NCBI RefSeq assembly: GCF_018812025.1
Contig: NC_063066.1
Coordinates: forward strand, 11,269,382 to 11,333,381
Direction of reading: 5' to 3'
Origin: Megalobrama amblycephala
Lineage: Eukaryota > Chordata > Actinopteri > Cypriniformes > Xenocyprididae
Length of the DNA stretch: 64,000 nt
Below are positions 49,336 to 60,869 of the stretch, piece after piece (within the stretch, counting starts at the first letter, position 1; every line of letters starts with the position of its first letter). The position numbers and the translations under genes are program-made. Below the pieces are notes generated by a model. It saw nothing but the letters and a program-made list of their open reading frames with translations. It made no database searches and was not told the DNA's origin.

Positions 49336-49786
49336 TAGTGACGTGACGTGAAGCCAAGTATGGTGAATTTGTGCTCTGCATTTCACCCATCCAAGGCAGG
49401 GAAACTGAGAGAACAGAACTAATTAACAAACTAGAAGCAAAATGACAAAGTAAAACGGAAGGAAAACTAATGAATGAAATACAAACATGAATAAAACAAT
49501 CTCAAAACGTGACACTAATGTCATTACTTGTGTTTGATAAGACTCGTACACGATTTCAAGTGTAATGCAGTTTTTGGTTATGTGATGCACACAAGTGAAC
49601 ACACACCCAGAGCACTTGAGCAGCCATTTTTAATTGCTTTGCTCAAGGGCACCTCATGAGTAATAAGAGTGGAAGATAGTGTTCATTCATTCCCTCCACC
49701 AACAGTTCCTGCCAGTACTGAGACTCAAATTCGCAACCTTCACGTTACAAGTCCGCCTCTCTAACCATTAGGCCACAACTGCCCCC
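49336..49786 (-). mobile_element. tRNA-derived SINE (V-SINE/HE1-like)
   Basis: On the minus strand it begins gggggcagttgtggcctaat with ggttagagaggcgg (A-box region), then a weak B box near 49721-49739. The conserved body ggtgcccttgagcaaagc follows, then the tail atgggtgaaatgcagagcac and caccatacttggcttcacgt at 49336-49390. About 190 bases of unrelated sequence (49395-49585) separate body and tail, so the copy is rearranged. Confidence 0.7.
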
Positions 49787-49790
49787 AATG

Positions 49791-50361
49791 AAAATAGGTA
49801 GGGTGAATTTCCATTTCATGCTAACTTTAAGCTAGTATAGAGAATACAGTACTTTTTGTCCTTATTTGTGTATGTTAAGTCAGCACTTCAGCTGTTACAC
49901 TTCCATGCTGACATTTTAAATCTTTTACATTGCTCTTGTAAATCTTTGTGTAAAGCAATTGAGGTGAGTGGTAAAATGTTTGTTTTTTTACAGGCTTCCT
50001 GTTTCAGTTTGCTTTCTGGTTGTGGTTGCCGCTGCAGTTATCACGTTGTGTCCCTGATGGATGAAGTATCATTACAGCAGGACTTCTCAGGTTAGAAAGA
50101 TTTCAAAAGCAGTTCTGTGCTTTTCCCTGATCTTTCTCTTCCCACGTTTTTCACACACCTTTATTTTTAAACATTCATGATTTCAGTAGCTCTTGAATCC
50201 CACATCTATAAGAACTGTATGCCTAAATCCGTCAAGAGTTTTTTGTACAAATCACAATGAATACAGAAGTCAGTACTTTATTAAAGGGGTTAAAATTAAA
50301 TTTCTCTAATATCATTTACCACATACTGCCATACTACTCTTATTATTTCTGACATTTACAG
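49791..50361. other. unique sequence with IRF/ETS/RUNX-like words
   Basis: No exon proven. On the minus strand, 49995-50016 reads GAAAGCAAACTGAAACAGGA and on to AG. This joins IRF-type GAAA repeats to an ETS-type GGAA core. A RUNX-type tgtggtt follows at 50020-50026. Possible distal element for the il12b gene about 7 kb downstream; inference only. Confidence 0.3.
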
Positions 50362-50920
50362 CATTCAGAAGTTTTGGGTTGTAAGATGTTTTTGGAAGTC
50401 TCACATTCTCGCATAGGCTGCATTTATTTGATCAAAAAATATAGTAAAAATAACAAGATTGTGAAATGTTATTAAGATTTAAATAGATTTAATTTCTTTT
50501 TTTAATGTATTTTAAGATGTAATTTATTCCTGTGATGACAAAGCTGAATTTTCAGCATCATTACAGTCTTCGGTGTCACATGATCCTTCAGAAATCATTC
50601 TAATATGCTGATTTGGTGGTCAAAAAAACATTTCTTATTATTATCAATACTGAAAACAGTTGTGCTGCTTAATATTTTTGATGAAAATAAATGAAATAGA
50701 AATCTTTTGTAACATTATAAATATTTTTACTGTCATTCAGTCCATTTAATGAATCCTTGCTGAATAAAAGTATACATTTATTTCAAAAACAAAATATTAC
50801 TGACATTCAGTCAATTTAATGAACCCTTGCTGAATTCAAGTATAAATGTAAAAGTATAAAGTATACATTTCTTTAAAAAACAAAATATTACTGACACCAA
50901 ACTTTGCAACTGTAGTGTAC
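50362..50920 (+). mobile_element. CACTACCG-type MITE, degraded
   Basis: The family segments attcctgtgatgacaaagct, gaattttcagcatcattaca and gtcacatgatccttcagaaa are all present. Termini are decayed (cagaagttttgggttgtaag at left, ccaaactttgcaactgtagt at right). Confidence 0.7.
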
Positions 50921-51985
50921 AGATATGATAATAACAGTAAGAGAAGACACTAGTGTACACTACTGACTTGCACGAAATGTACACAGCACTGATACACTAC
51001 TGCCCCCTTCTGGCTGTAATGTGGTAGAAAATCCACAATGGGCTTTTATGCTTTGACTTAAAACATTTGTGAAAGATGATTATATGAATAAAATGCTATT
51101 TCTATACTGCAAATCTACATTAACATTTACTATACTTGCATGTATTATGTAACACCTATTAACTAAGAAATGCCAAATGTGTCAAATGTAAAGGAGTTTC
51201 AGAAAGGACAGTGTCACAGGACACTGTTGTCAGCTGCTGAAGGTAGCCAGAGAACTTCCCTTTCTGTGGGAAATGTGGGAAGTAAACTCTCTCTCCCTCG
51301 TCTCTTTGTATATGTGTGAAATCTCAGTTTCACTAAATGAACTACTGGGGCTGAAACTTTCAAAGGTTTAAAGAGTTTCAGGGTTTCAGGGTCAAGGGAA
51401 GCATAAGCCAGCAACTAAAATAATTTATGAAACTATATATAGTAGGCCATAAATATCAGGATGCAGGGGCTAGTTGTCACACAGGAAATTTGTATCACAG
51501 TTATTTCATAATTGTGTAATTTTATTGACTGATTAACAATAGGTTCTATTGTGACAATGTGTAGAAATAGCTTTTGTGTAGCCAAAATTATCTTTTACAG
51601 AAATTAATTTTCACTGGTGTAAACAGTGTGACGACTCTCTGGGTTCTACCTAATGTACATACACGTATATTATTAAACAAACTGCTACAATGTCATTCTC
51701 AAAAAAAACAAAACTTTTTTCTATTTTACTATTGGTACTTGCTATTACTACTATTATTCACCTTTATTACATCAGACAATAGTCATTAAGACATCAAGAC
51801 ATTTTTTTTATTTCCCAAGTACAATATAAATTGTGTATACATCCATGAGACTCTCCTAAGTTGTCTGAAACGTTCATATTGACAACTCTCTTTACAGACA
51901 CATTGGAGATAGTTGCCATTGGCTTGTACATTTTTTATTTCGCTCACCAGACTTTTGACATACAATATAAATGTTTACTAAATGT

Positions 51986-52021
<36 letters not shown>

Positions 52022-52785
52022 AATACAGTTTTGTTTTATTTAACAAAATTAACTTACAATTCTATTAACTGATTTAGTGCTAGCCAATGGGATTGCCTGT
52101 TATGCATTAGTTCCGCCCACTACTGAAGTGTCCAGCTGGCAGTGGTGTCTGCTTGTCGGCATGAAATGGAATTTGCGATAGTTTTTTCTACCTTATTGTT
52201 ACATATATACATGTAAAATGTAAGTAAAATGGCTTCTCCAGAAAAAAAAAGTTGGAACTTAATTTTGTCCATTGGGAACTGGGAACTGTCCATATTACGG
52301 ATAATGTAATATGCTATTGCTTTGATCTCATGACCTCAGAAGAGATGTCGCTGTAAGAGGGAGAAAAGTTAATTTGATTAAAGATTATGAGGGCACATAA
52401 AAAAAGATGTGCATGGATACATAATTTATAATAAATACTGCAATATTCCTTAAAAATAAGAATGGTCAGTTTTGATTTCATGGTGACTTTAAAGGCTTGA
52501 TTTTATGCGAATGGAAAAAATGTTAAAGAATTCCAAAAGATCTCTGTAATTTTTACAGAAAATAACAAGAAAACACCATTTACGTGTATATTATATATCA
52601 TATAAAAAATATATCTGTGTTACACTTCTTCTTAGCGTCGAACTTGATCACTGACGAGTCACATGTGAACATTTACTAGTCAGTGGCTAATGACAGACAT
52701 TTTTAGTTACCTATAGTGCAAAATTTGATCGCATATGTGAGTGTTTTACTTGCGTTAAAGGGTTCTGCAATGATGTTAAACATTG
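50921..52785. other. intergenic stretch
   Basis: T27 run at 51990-52016. 51230-51400 holds acttccctttctgtgggaaa, cagtttcactaaatg and ctgaaactttcaaag, words resembling ETS, kappaB and IRF sites. No exon recognised. Confidence 0.35.
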
Positions 52786-53573
52786 TTAAAGGGATAGTTC
52801 ACCCAAAAATGAAAATTTGATGTTTATCTGCTTACCCCCAGTGCATCCAAGATGTAGGTGACTTTTTTCTTCAGTCGAACGCAAATTATGATTTTTAACT
52901 GCAACCGCTGCCGTCTGTCAGTCAAATAATAGCAGTAGATGGGAACTTCAACTATAACAGTAAATAAAACTTGCTTAGACAAATCAAAATTAAACCCTGC
53001 GGCTCGTGACGACACATTAATGTCCTAAGACACGAAACGATCGGTTTGTGCGAGAAACCGAACATTATTTATATAATTTTTACCTCTAATACACCACTAT
53101 GTCCAACTTCGTTCAGCTTCCTGTTAGTGAGGTCAAAAAACGCGTTCTGAAGACGGAAGTGATGTCTCGCCCATATACTTCAATGAGCGCGAGACATCAC
53201 TTCCGTTGTCAGAGCGCGATCAGACCTCACTAGCCGGAAGCTGAACGAACTTGGACATAGTGGTGTATTAGAGGTAAAAAATTATATAAATACTGTTCGG
53301 TTTCTCACACAAACCGATCGTTTCGTGTCTTAGGACATTAATGTGCCGTCACGAGCCGCAGGGTTTAATTTGGACTTGTCTATGGAAGTTTTTTCGACTC
53401 TTATTGTTCAAGTTCCCAATCACTGCTATTATTTGACTGACAGACGGCAGCGGTTGCAGTTAAAAATCATAATTTGCGTTCGACTGAAGAAAAAAAGTCA
53501 TCTACATCTTGGATGCCCTGGGGGTAAGCAGATAAACATCAAATTTTCATTTTTGGGTGAACTATCCCTTTAA
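52786..53573. mobile_element. 788-bp GTTCACCC foldback with TTAA borders
   Basis: The left end TTAAAGGGATAGTTCACCC and right end gggtgaactatccctttaa are exact inverses. Arms of about 380 bases mirror each other (gcaaccgctgccgtctgtca on the left, tgacagacggcagcggttgc on the right) around a centre near 53180. The 63- and 76-residue frames in the arms are mirror images and not genes. Confidence 0.85.
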
Positions 53574-53602
53574 ACAGTAAATGTTTAAGTATCACTTGTA
53601 GC

Positions 53603-54699
53603 TAGGGGTGTGACGAGATCTCGTGCCACGAGATCTCGCGAGACTAAACTGTGACGAGATTTCTCGTCGAGGCGAAAAGTAGTCTTGTCATGTTGCCATG
53701 ACAGAGTGTTAGGATGATTAGGAAAGAATATGCCACCGCTACATTTACATTATGCCTCCACTGTCGTTTTGCTTTGTATTTAAATAAAAAAACATTTAAT
53801 TCAATTGGATAACGGTCGCCGCCGCTCCATATTTACAGAGTTACGCGCGACCGTTGAAAGTGAAAGTAAACGCGCGCGCGCATTCAAACGTGATTTCAAT
53901 TCCCCGCATTTGAAAGCGGCTCCCTGATGAATACAGATATCTCTCAATATGAAAGCTATTTTAGGCTGGGCAGTGTAGTTGTAACCATCTCCTAGCTCTG
54001 TATCAAAGAAAAAATTGGTCTTATTTGATCTTTTAATATTGAGAGAGTGCGATTATGGTTGCACTTATTGTAAAGTGTTACCATAAAAATGAATAACAGT
54101 TTTCTCTTCTTATTATTTACTAGTACAAACAATAAGGTTTCATTTGTTAACATTAGTTAATGCACTGTGAACTATCATGAACTAACAATGAATGACTATT
54201 TTTATCAACTAACAAACAAAGATTAATAAATACTGTAGCAAATATATTGCTCGTTGTTAGTTGATGTTGGTTAATACATTAATGTTAATAAATGAGACCT
54301 TATTGTAAAGTGTTACCATTTTTATTTATACTGTTTTTATTTCTGTGATCAGTTTGTGGAGAGGAGTTCAGTTAGGAGGTCAAAAGCTGTAGAAGCTCAT
54401 AAATCATGTACAGCAAGATCTGAAGAGACTGAAATCATACAGGAGAGAAGTCAGTCAGTTGAGTTAGTGGCAAAACCTTTTACAGTACTTGAGTATTGTT
54501 GTCTTTTACTGCATATGATAATTCAGTCTCAGAAAGTAGAACTGAAATGACATTCATTACAAAATGATTAGTTAAAACATTTCAAATACACCTGCAGAAT
54601 ATTTTTTCTAGTCATGTATTTCGCCATCTTGTCTCGTCTCGTGAACTCAATCTCGAGTCTCGTCTCGTCTCGTGAGATACTGGTCTCGTCACACCCCTA
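53603..54699. mobile_element. hAT MITE, 8-bp duplication cttgtagc
   Basis: The ends TAGGGGTGTGACGAGA and tctcgtcacacccta-like (tctcgtcacacccc, ta) are inverted. The subterminal regions are full of ctcgtctcg/cgagatc words. The flanking cttgtagc is perfect on both sides (53595-53602, 54700-54707). A second MITE lies inside at 54125-54320. No transposase. Confidence 0.9.
54125..54320. mobile_element. nested MITE ending TTGTAAAGTGTTACC
   Basis: Left arm acaataaggtttcatttgtt with aacattagttaatg; right arm cattaatgttaataaatgag with accttattgtaaagtgttac. Another ttgtaaagtgttacc terminus at 54069-54083 suggests tandem or partial copies. Confidence 0.6.
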
Positions 54700-54707
54700 C
54701 TTGTAGC

Positions 54708-56770
54708 TGTATGAAATCTGTACCTCATCCTTATTGATGTCAAACTGGTGAAAAGTTTTTTTGAGCACTGAACCCTTGAGGTTAAAGAGGAATCTGAAAC
54801 TATACCATCCACGTCGACCAGCTCAAAGACAGAGGTATGAATGGATGAGGTCTATTCCGAATGATGCTACGTACACAGACACAATTCAGCACATGTGACA
54901 CTGGTCACAGGTCTTTTCCATTAACTTGATCTCATAAACCAATAACAATCATCAAAACAGAGGAAATTTGTCAGTAAATGGGGTTTTTCCTGCAGGGGAA
55001 GTGGCTTTTTGGTCATATATTGTAGGTCCTGTATAGTTATGTGTAAGTATGGGGCTGTTTTTGATGTGCTCATGTTTTTAAGAGAATGTCTTACTTCACT
55101 AGATATATCACCTCAAAATCAATTTTTCTATCTGCACCCCATGTTGAACATCAGCATTGTGTGTTTCTTCCCCATTGTCGTCACATGCTTCATGAAATGG
55201 TAGAACTGAATTTCTGAGGAAGGGAAAAGAAAAGCGCAACAGTTGTTCAAAACATCAAAATTCCACCATAGATCCACTTATTATAGATTCATAAAAATTA
55301 CATAAAAATATTGAGAAAAATTACAGAATAATCATGACTTGTCCTCTTGTTAAAGAGGAAATGTGCATTAACAAGAAATTATTATTAGTTTAGTTTTTTT
55401 TCTTCTTCTCATGAATATAATCATATATTATTTTAGTGTTTCCCAGTGACAGAATTCAATAAAATTTGTTAAAATTCAAATAACTGAAGATAACTCCTTT
55501 TTAACTTAATTTTTCGTTCACCCTTCAATTAATGCTTTTACCATGGTAATTATATTTTACAATTCCAAATACAATGGCTGGTTCTGAAATCTTAGGACTT
55601 GTTGCCTCACTGTCCTATCATGCAATGACTTAGCAGGCAGCGTTTGTGAAACTGAGCCTTACGAAACTGATTTCGGTTTAAGGATCTACAGCAAAATAGA
55701 GACCTTTGCTGATAACTAAGCATAGTCAAAAAATATAGTGCAGGACACTATAGTTCATTAATGTAAGTGAGGATAGCAAAATAAAGTAAACTGTGACATA
55801 TTATACCTAAAAATTCTTCATACAGTGGACTACCAGCAAATTTGATACAAATTTGGAACCAAAAATTATTCAGACACTTTGACCTGAACATGTTTTGCTT
55901 AAGTGTTATCTGACACAATTAAGATTATTTTTTTCTGACACAGAGACCTTGTCATATTTAATTACCATTTTTTTAAACTATAGTGAAAAAACTGTATAAA
56001 TGAATGAAATGTTCAAGATGTCTGAATAAATTTTGGTTTGACTGTACATACAATTACTACAATAGTAATTTCCAACTAATGACATCAAAAGTGGTTAATA
56101 AATGTACATTTACACACAAACTGACCACCAACTGCAACTTTCAGACACTATATTTATTTTTTAACTTCACTGTCACAGAATCAAATGTACAGAATTATGG
56201 GGCAGCACTTTTTAGCCATTGGAAGTGTCACTGAGCTGAGACTTCTTTGTTTTTTTGTTTTTTTTAAATCTAGGCATCCTTAAAACACTTTTCATGTGCC
56301 ATGCTGAAGAGTGTCATCAGTGTTTCATGTGTAGTTTCTATCAGTACCCTTAATGTACAAATCACCAAATGACATGATCTGAGTGAAAAGGGGAAATTTT
56401 GAATTGGAAAAACCAGCAGAGTGGGGTATAGTAGGGACAAGCAAATCAAACACAGTAATGCAACCAGGTAAATCATCCTCTGACTTTCACATGAGAACTC
56501 GTGGCAAAAATTCCCAAGGTGTTGGAAAACAAATAATTGACTTATTATCTTTCCCGCCACTTTAGGCTCCACACTAGAAACCAGTTAGCAATTTCATGTC
56601 CTATAATTTCCTGCAAAATATAATACAGTCCAATAAAAGCATCATACTATCCTCAACAGGCTGTGCTATTGTATGTAAATAGACCAATACTAGAGGAAGA
56701 GAGAGGACTCAATGACAGTGAGAAGAAGTGAGAGGAAGTCTGAGCAGAGCTCAGGTTCTGGAGTTGCTCA
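54708..56770. other. 5' flank of the il12b gene, no gene seen
   Basis: AT-rich and mostly non-repetitive. No convincing exon. This stretch is the immediate upstream region of the cytokine gene and presumably holds part of its regulation. Confidence 0.4.
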
Positions 56771-56773
56771 TGC

Positions 56774-56852
56774 TGTGGTTGCTTCCTCTATAACCTGCAC
56801 TGGACTTTTCCTGGCCAGGGAAATTCTGCCCTCCTGACACGTTACTTATAAG
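56774..56852 (+). promoter_or_regulatory. candidate il12b promoter
   Basis: From 5' to 3': RUNX-like TGTGGTT (56774-56780), ETS-like CTTCCTC (56782-56788), kappaB-like GGACTTTTCC (56802-56811), kappaB-like GGGAAATTCT (56818-56827) and a TATAAG box (56847-56852). A second TATAA occurs at 56789-56793. Initiation near 56875-56880 would give a short leader exon ending at 56935. Mammalian IL12B promoters are also controlled by NF-kappaB, ETS and C/EBP sites close to the TATA box. Site function here is inference. Confidence 0.45.
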
Positions 56853-56932
56853 CTTGCAGACTAAAACACAACAAAGCAAAGCAAAGCCAATCTGGTTGTG
56901 GAGGTTAATCTTGTTGAAAATTTGAGTGGTCA

Positions 56933-59459
56933 ATGGTAAGTCTCTTTTATAATCTCATTAAAAGTACCACTGAATTATTTTATTGAAATAAATACTAAAT
57001 ATTATTTAATATTAAAATATTTGTTCACTCATAGCCTATACAAAATGATAGTTAAATGCCTAATTCCTGAATGTCTCGGGTAAGATATTCTTGGTTATGG
57101 CTTCACTGTCTACGAGCAATGGTTTTTCTTCAGGACCAAGATTTTATATTAGATTTCATATTTAAACTGACAATTTAATAAATGCAGAACAATAGCAGAA
57201 GTTGGATTTACCAGTAACAAGCAAAAGCTCAAATATTCTATTAGTATTAACCATATTACAAAATGACAGGCAAATAACTTTTTCTCTTTTTCTACCAACA
57301 GATGTTTTTTCTCTTGTTAGGTACATTGATGCTTCTCCAGTCTTCTGCTGTAGGATCCATCAAAACAGTTGAGCGTTACTGGATGCTTAAACCAAATGGT
57401 TTGTTTCTCTGAATCATGTCTGAAAAAATTATTTTTATTATAGTTTCTCTTAGGCATTTACTTCACCCTGAAATACTCCTAGAGGTTTACTTGTATTTTA
57501 TGGGTAATTGGGTTTGTTTTATTATATTTGCACCTCTAATTTTTATTTTCTCAAATGTCTGTCATCAGTGCTTGTGGTGAATGTAGATGTGGGTAAAGAT
57601 GTAAACATGGTACAAGTGCCACTTATCTGCGGAGAAGCCTACGAAGGGCAAAATGTTACATGGACCAAAAACAAAGATGAAAATCTGGAGGCTCAAGGAA
57701 ACAAGATCATGATCACCGTGGAGGGCTGGAAGGGGGCCAATTACTCCTGTTTCAACAAGGAGGGCTCTTACCTAAACCACACACTGGTGCTGGCTCAGTG
57801 GACCTTCAAGAAGATTATCAAGAACACTCCTGAAAAAGGTACAACCATCATTTACGTTGTGTAGCACTGTCATAATATTCATTTGAAGAAATTAAAAATT
57901 GAAATAGTTTCAAACCTTCAATAGTTAAACATTTTACAGATACTAATTTCTACCATGTAGATTGTAGAAAATGTGTTGAAAAATCCAGTCTTCAGTGTCA
58001 CATGATCCTTCAGAAATCATTCTAATATGCTGATCTGGTGCTCAAGAAACATTTCTGATTATTAACAATGTTAAAAACAGTTCAAAAGAACCGCATTTAT
58101 TTAAAATAGAAATCTTTTATAACTTTATACATGGCTTTACAGTTAATTTTGATCAATTTAATGAATCTTTATTTAAAACACTTGATTGCAAACATTGTAA
58201 ATAATGTGTATTTATTTAATTACCAAACAAGGTTACATCCATTGCTCAACAAATAACTATGGAGGTTCCTTCCAATGTTTCTGGACATGGGATGTGAACA
58301 GGAATGGCCATGTTGCTCATATCAAAGCCACCCGGTAAGTTTCCCAAACTTGCTCTGTAATCTGCAATGATTTGAGGGGTGTGGAGGAAAAAAAACAACA
58401 ACAAAAAAAAACCTTTGACTGATTCTGATCCAGCCCTCACAGTGGAAGCAACATCAGCTGCAGTCTGGATTCCAAAGGACAGAGTATCACATGCTTAGAC
58501 CAAAACTACTGTCCATATTCAGAGGAGGTGGATCGCATCAACCTGACCATATACTTCAGAAGTAGCTTTGTTGTAGAAACCTACAACACAAAGTTTTACA
58601 TCATGGATATTGGTGAGCTCTTAAAAATTGATAAGATGGGGCCTTAGAATTTTGAAGTAATATGCCATTCATCTGAATGTGAAACAATGTTGCTGACATC
58701 TTTTTTCTCCACTTCTAAGTGAGGCCTGATGTAGTGGCTATAAGCAGGATCAATCAAACATCTGTAGAAGTTGGATATCCGCACTCTTGGAACACACCAT
58801 CTTCTTACTTCCCTCTCATCTTCCAAGTGAAAGAGATTCGCTGTCCGAAAAGCATAAAATGTGACTGCTCCAAACCAAACTCGCCAGAGGTACTGTTTTA
58901 TATATAATCATTACTGGTTAAAAGTTTGGAATAATTATGATTTTTCATGTTTTTAAAAGAAGTCTCTTATGCTTACCATTTATTTGATCAAAAATACAGT
59001 AAAAACAGAAATATTGAAATATTTCAATTTAAAAGAAATACCTGTTTTAATATATTTTAAAGTGTGATGTATTCCTGTGATGGCAAAGCTGAATTTTCAG
59101 CAGTCATTACTCCAGTCTACTTATACATTATTATTATATGTATTAATATTTGTTCTTATTGTTCTCAGACTTACCTCACACAAAGTCACCAGCTTCCAGT
59201 GACAAAAGGGAGGGCGGTGTGTGTGAGAGCGAAGGATGAATTCTGTAATTCTTCCTGGAGTGAATGGAGCCTGTACAAGTATGTGTATTTATATTTGTAT
59301 AGTCGCTTTATTCCTAATAAAACATTTCCTTATTGCTTTATTAATGTTTTTGTTTTTCTGTACACACTATAATACAAATTTTCTCTGTTTATTTTTAGAT
59401 GCAGAAACAGAAAAAACAAGAAGCAGCGGAACCAAAAACCAAAGTTAATGATGCTATAA
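56933..59459 (+). CDS. il12b: interleukin-12/23 subunit beta (p40), eight exons
   Basis: Secreted p40 chain that pairs with p35 (IL-12) or p19 (IL-23) to drive Th1/Th17-type responses. Exons with consensus GT/AG borders: leader to 56935, 57302-57398, 57569-57838, 58232-58334, 58443-58612, 58720-58889, 59169-59278, 59399-59459 (TAA). The reading frame stays open across every junction, giving about 326 residues from 57302; human p40 has 328. Signal peptide is residues 1-18 (MFFLLLGTLMLLQSSAVG). The Ig domain has Cys53, Trp64 and Cys93. The second domain has Cys127/Cys138. TCLDQNYCP (Cys174, Cys180) aligns with the human segment holding the Cys that bonds p35. The third domain starts IVRPDVV and includes SWNTPSSYFPL, like human TWSTPHSYFSL. 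The cytokine-receptor motif WSEWS is at 300-304, then Cys308. An 18-residue Lys/Arg-rich tail follows, absent in mammals. Fish have several p40 paralogues; I cannot say which this is. Confidence 0.92.
57963..58195 (+). mobile_element. CACTACCG-type MITE fragment in il12b intron
   Basis: The strings cagtcttcagtgtcacatga, cttcagaaatcattctaata and ttgatcaatttaatgaatct identify the family. It lies between the third and fourth exons, sense orientation, both termini lost. Confidence 0.7.
58907..59130 (+). mobile_element. CACTACCG-type MITE left half in il12b intron
   Basis: actggttaaaagtttggaat is a decayed terminus, followed by tttttaaaagaagtctctta, tgatcaaaaatacagtaaaa and gctgaattttcagcagtcat. 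It lies between the sixth and seventh exons. Confidence 0.7.
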
Positions 59460-59473
59460 TTTATGTATCATTA

Positions 59474-59479
59474 AATAAA
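59474..59479 (+). terminator. poly(A) signal AATAAA of il12b
   Basis: AATAAA occurs 15 bases after the stop codon. This would give a very short 3' UTR; later signals are possible. Confidence 0.6.
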
Positions 59480-60407
59480 ACTTTATATTATTTAATCATT
59501 TTAACCATTATGAACAATACTGACTCCTACCACCCATTAGATCTACTTTGGTCATATACTGTATAATTGAATACAAACACATTGTATGTGTTCTTGTAAT
59601 ATATAATGTGTTTATCTATACATTGTATAATAGAATGAATAACACTATCATGCCCTTAAATGAATTATTTATTTCTGTAGTACATTTAAATTGTGTTACA
59701 TGTATTTATTATGATTGCAATGTTTCTGATGTCTTTACATGATTATATCAGACATAAAACATCCATATGCTCGTAATTATGTTTGTGCTGCGTGTTTAGA
59801 TTCAAGAAATAATTTCATGTCTCAACGATTGTGAACTATTATGTAGGTTGCCAAACAATGCACACATTTGAAAGGCATGGACTTTGTTGGGGTCCTAATT
59901 ATGTGCAAATGTCTTTTCTTTCTCTGTAGATCAGACACAAGGCTGCTCAAGACAGGAATTACTGTCACCGCTCATTGTGGAGCAAAACAAAGTGCTATTC
60001 CCCCCAGTTCAACAGAGTTCCATCATCAAAGCAAAAACACCACTTAAATCAATTGATCACTGATTGTTCAAGTGTTGTATAAAAACTAACCCTCTATCGA
60101 AGCCTGGAAAAAACACATGAGTGATACTTAATCATCATGAATTGCCTGTCGTAAAAACACAAGCGCTGGGTTTTTGGAAATGATACAATTTGTGATTCAT
60201 TTTGAGGAACTTAGCCAAACAATTCTGCCATTCATTCTCTTGGCAGATCAGCTGTGACTGGAACTCTACTAATCACCAAAATTAACAATCAGCTTTAAAT
60301 GAGGTGAATGAAAATAAACTAATTATTACAGATAATGCATTTTTACAAAGAGCCTAAACACTGTCTGTATTTATTTGGTTACATGAATTCTTGACCTGTT
60401 CATCCAC
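59480..60407. other. 3' flank of il12b
   Basis: AT-rich, no repeat family recognised. A pyrimidine-rich acceptor-like site precedes 59932, but no exon can be supported. Confidence 0.4.
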
Positions 60408-60869
60408 CCAGGTGAAAAAAAAAGTACACTTCTATAATGTACTTAAAGTGTTCTATTTTCGTGCACTAATTTTGTACTTAATATACTAAAAATTCTTCTT
60501 AAGTACTTCTTAAGATCATCTTAAGAACATCAAAGTGTACTCAACTGTGTTATTTTGAGACCATGAAATATGAACTAAAATGTGTTAAATAAATAAATTA
60601 TTTACTTACCACTTGTAGTACACTGTGGGTTCAAATTTACTATAAGTGGTCTCTAAATACATTTTTTAAATACAGAGATAGTATATTAAAAGCAAATTTT
60701 AGTTCATATTTCATGGTGTGTCAAAATAGTACAGTTGAGTACACTTAGATGTTCTTTAGTACTTCTTAAGATCATCTTAAGAAGAATTTTTAGTATATTA
60801 AGTACAAAATTAGTGCAGGAAAATAGAACACTTTAAGTACATTATAGAAATGTACTTTTTTCACCTGGG
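60408..60869. mobile_element. palindromic MITE with CCAGGTGAAAAAA ends
   Basis: Left end cccaggtgaaaaaaaaagta, right end tgtacttttttcacctggg. The arms share cttcttaagtacttcttaag/atcatcttaag blocks and mirror to a centre near 60635. Non-coding, 462 bp. Confidence 0.75.

Noticed and set aside
52824..53573. Two similar 63- and 76-residue frames on opposite strands
   Set aside because: They are the mirrored arms of a foldback element, so the similarity is structural.
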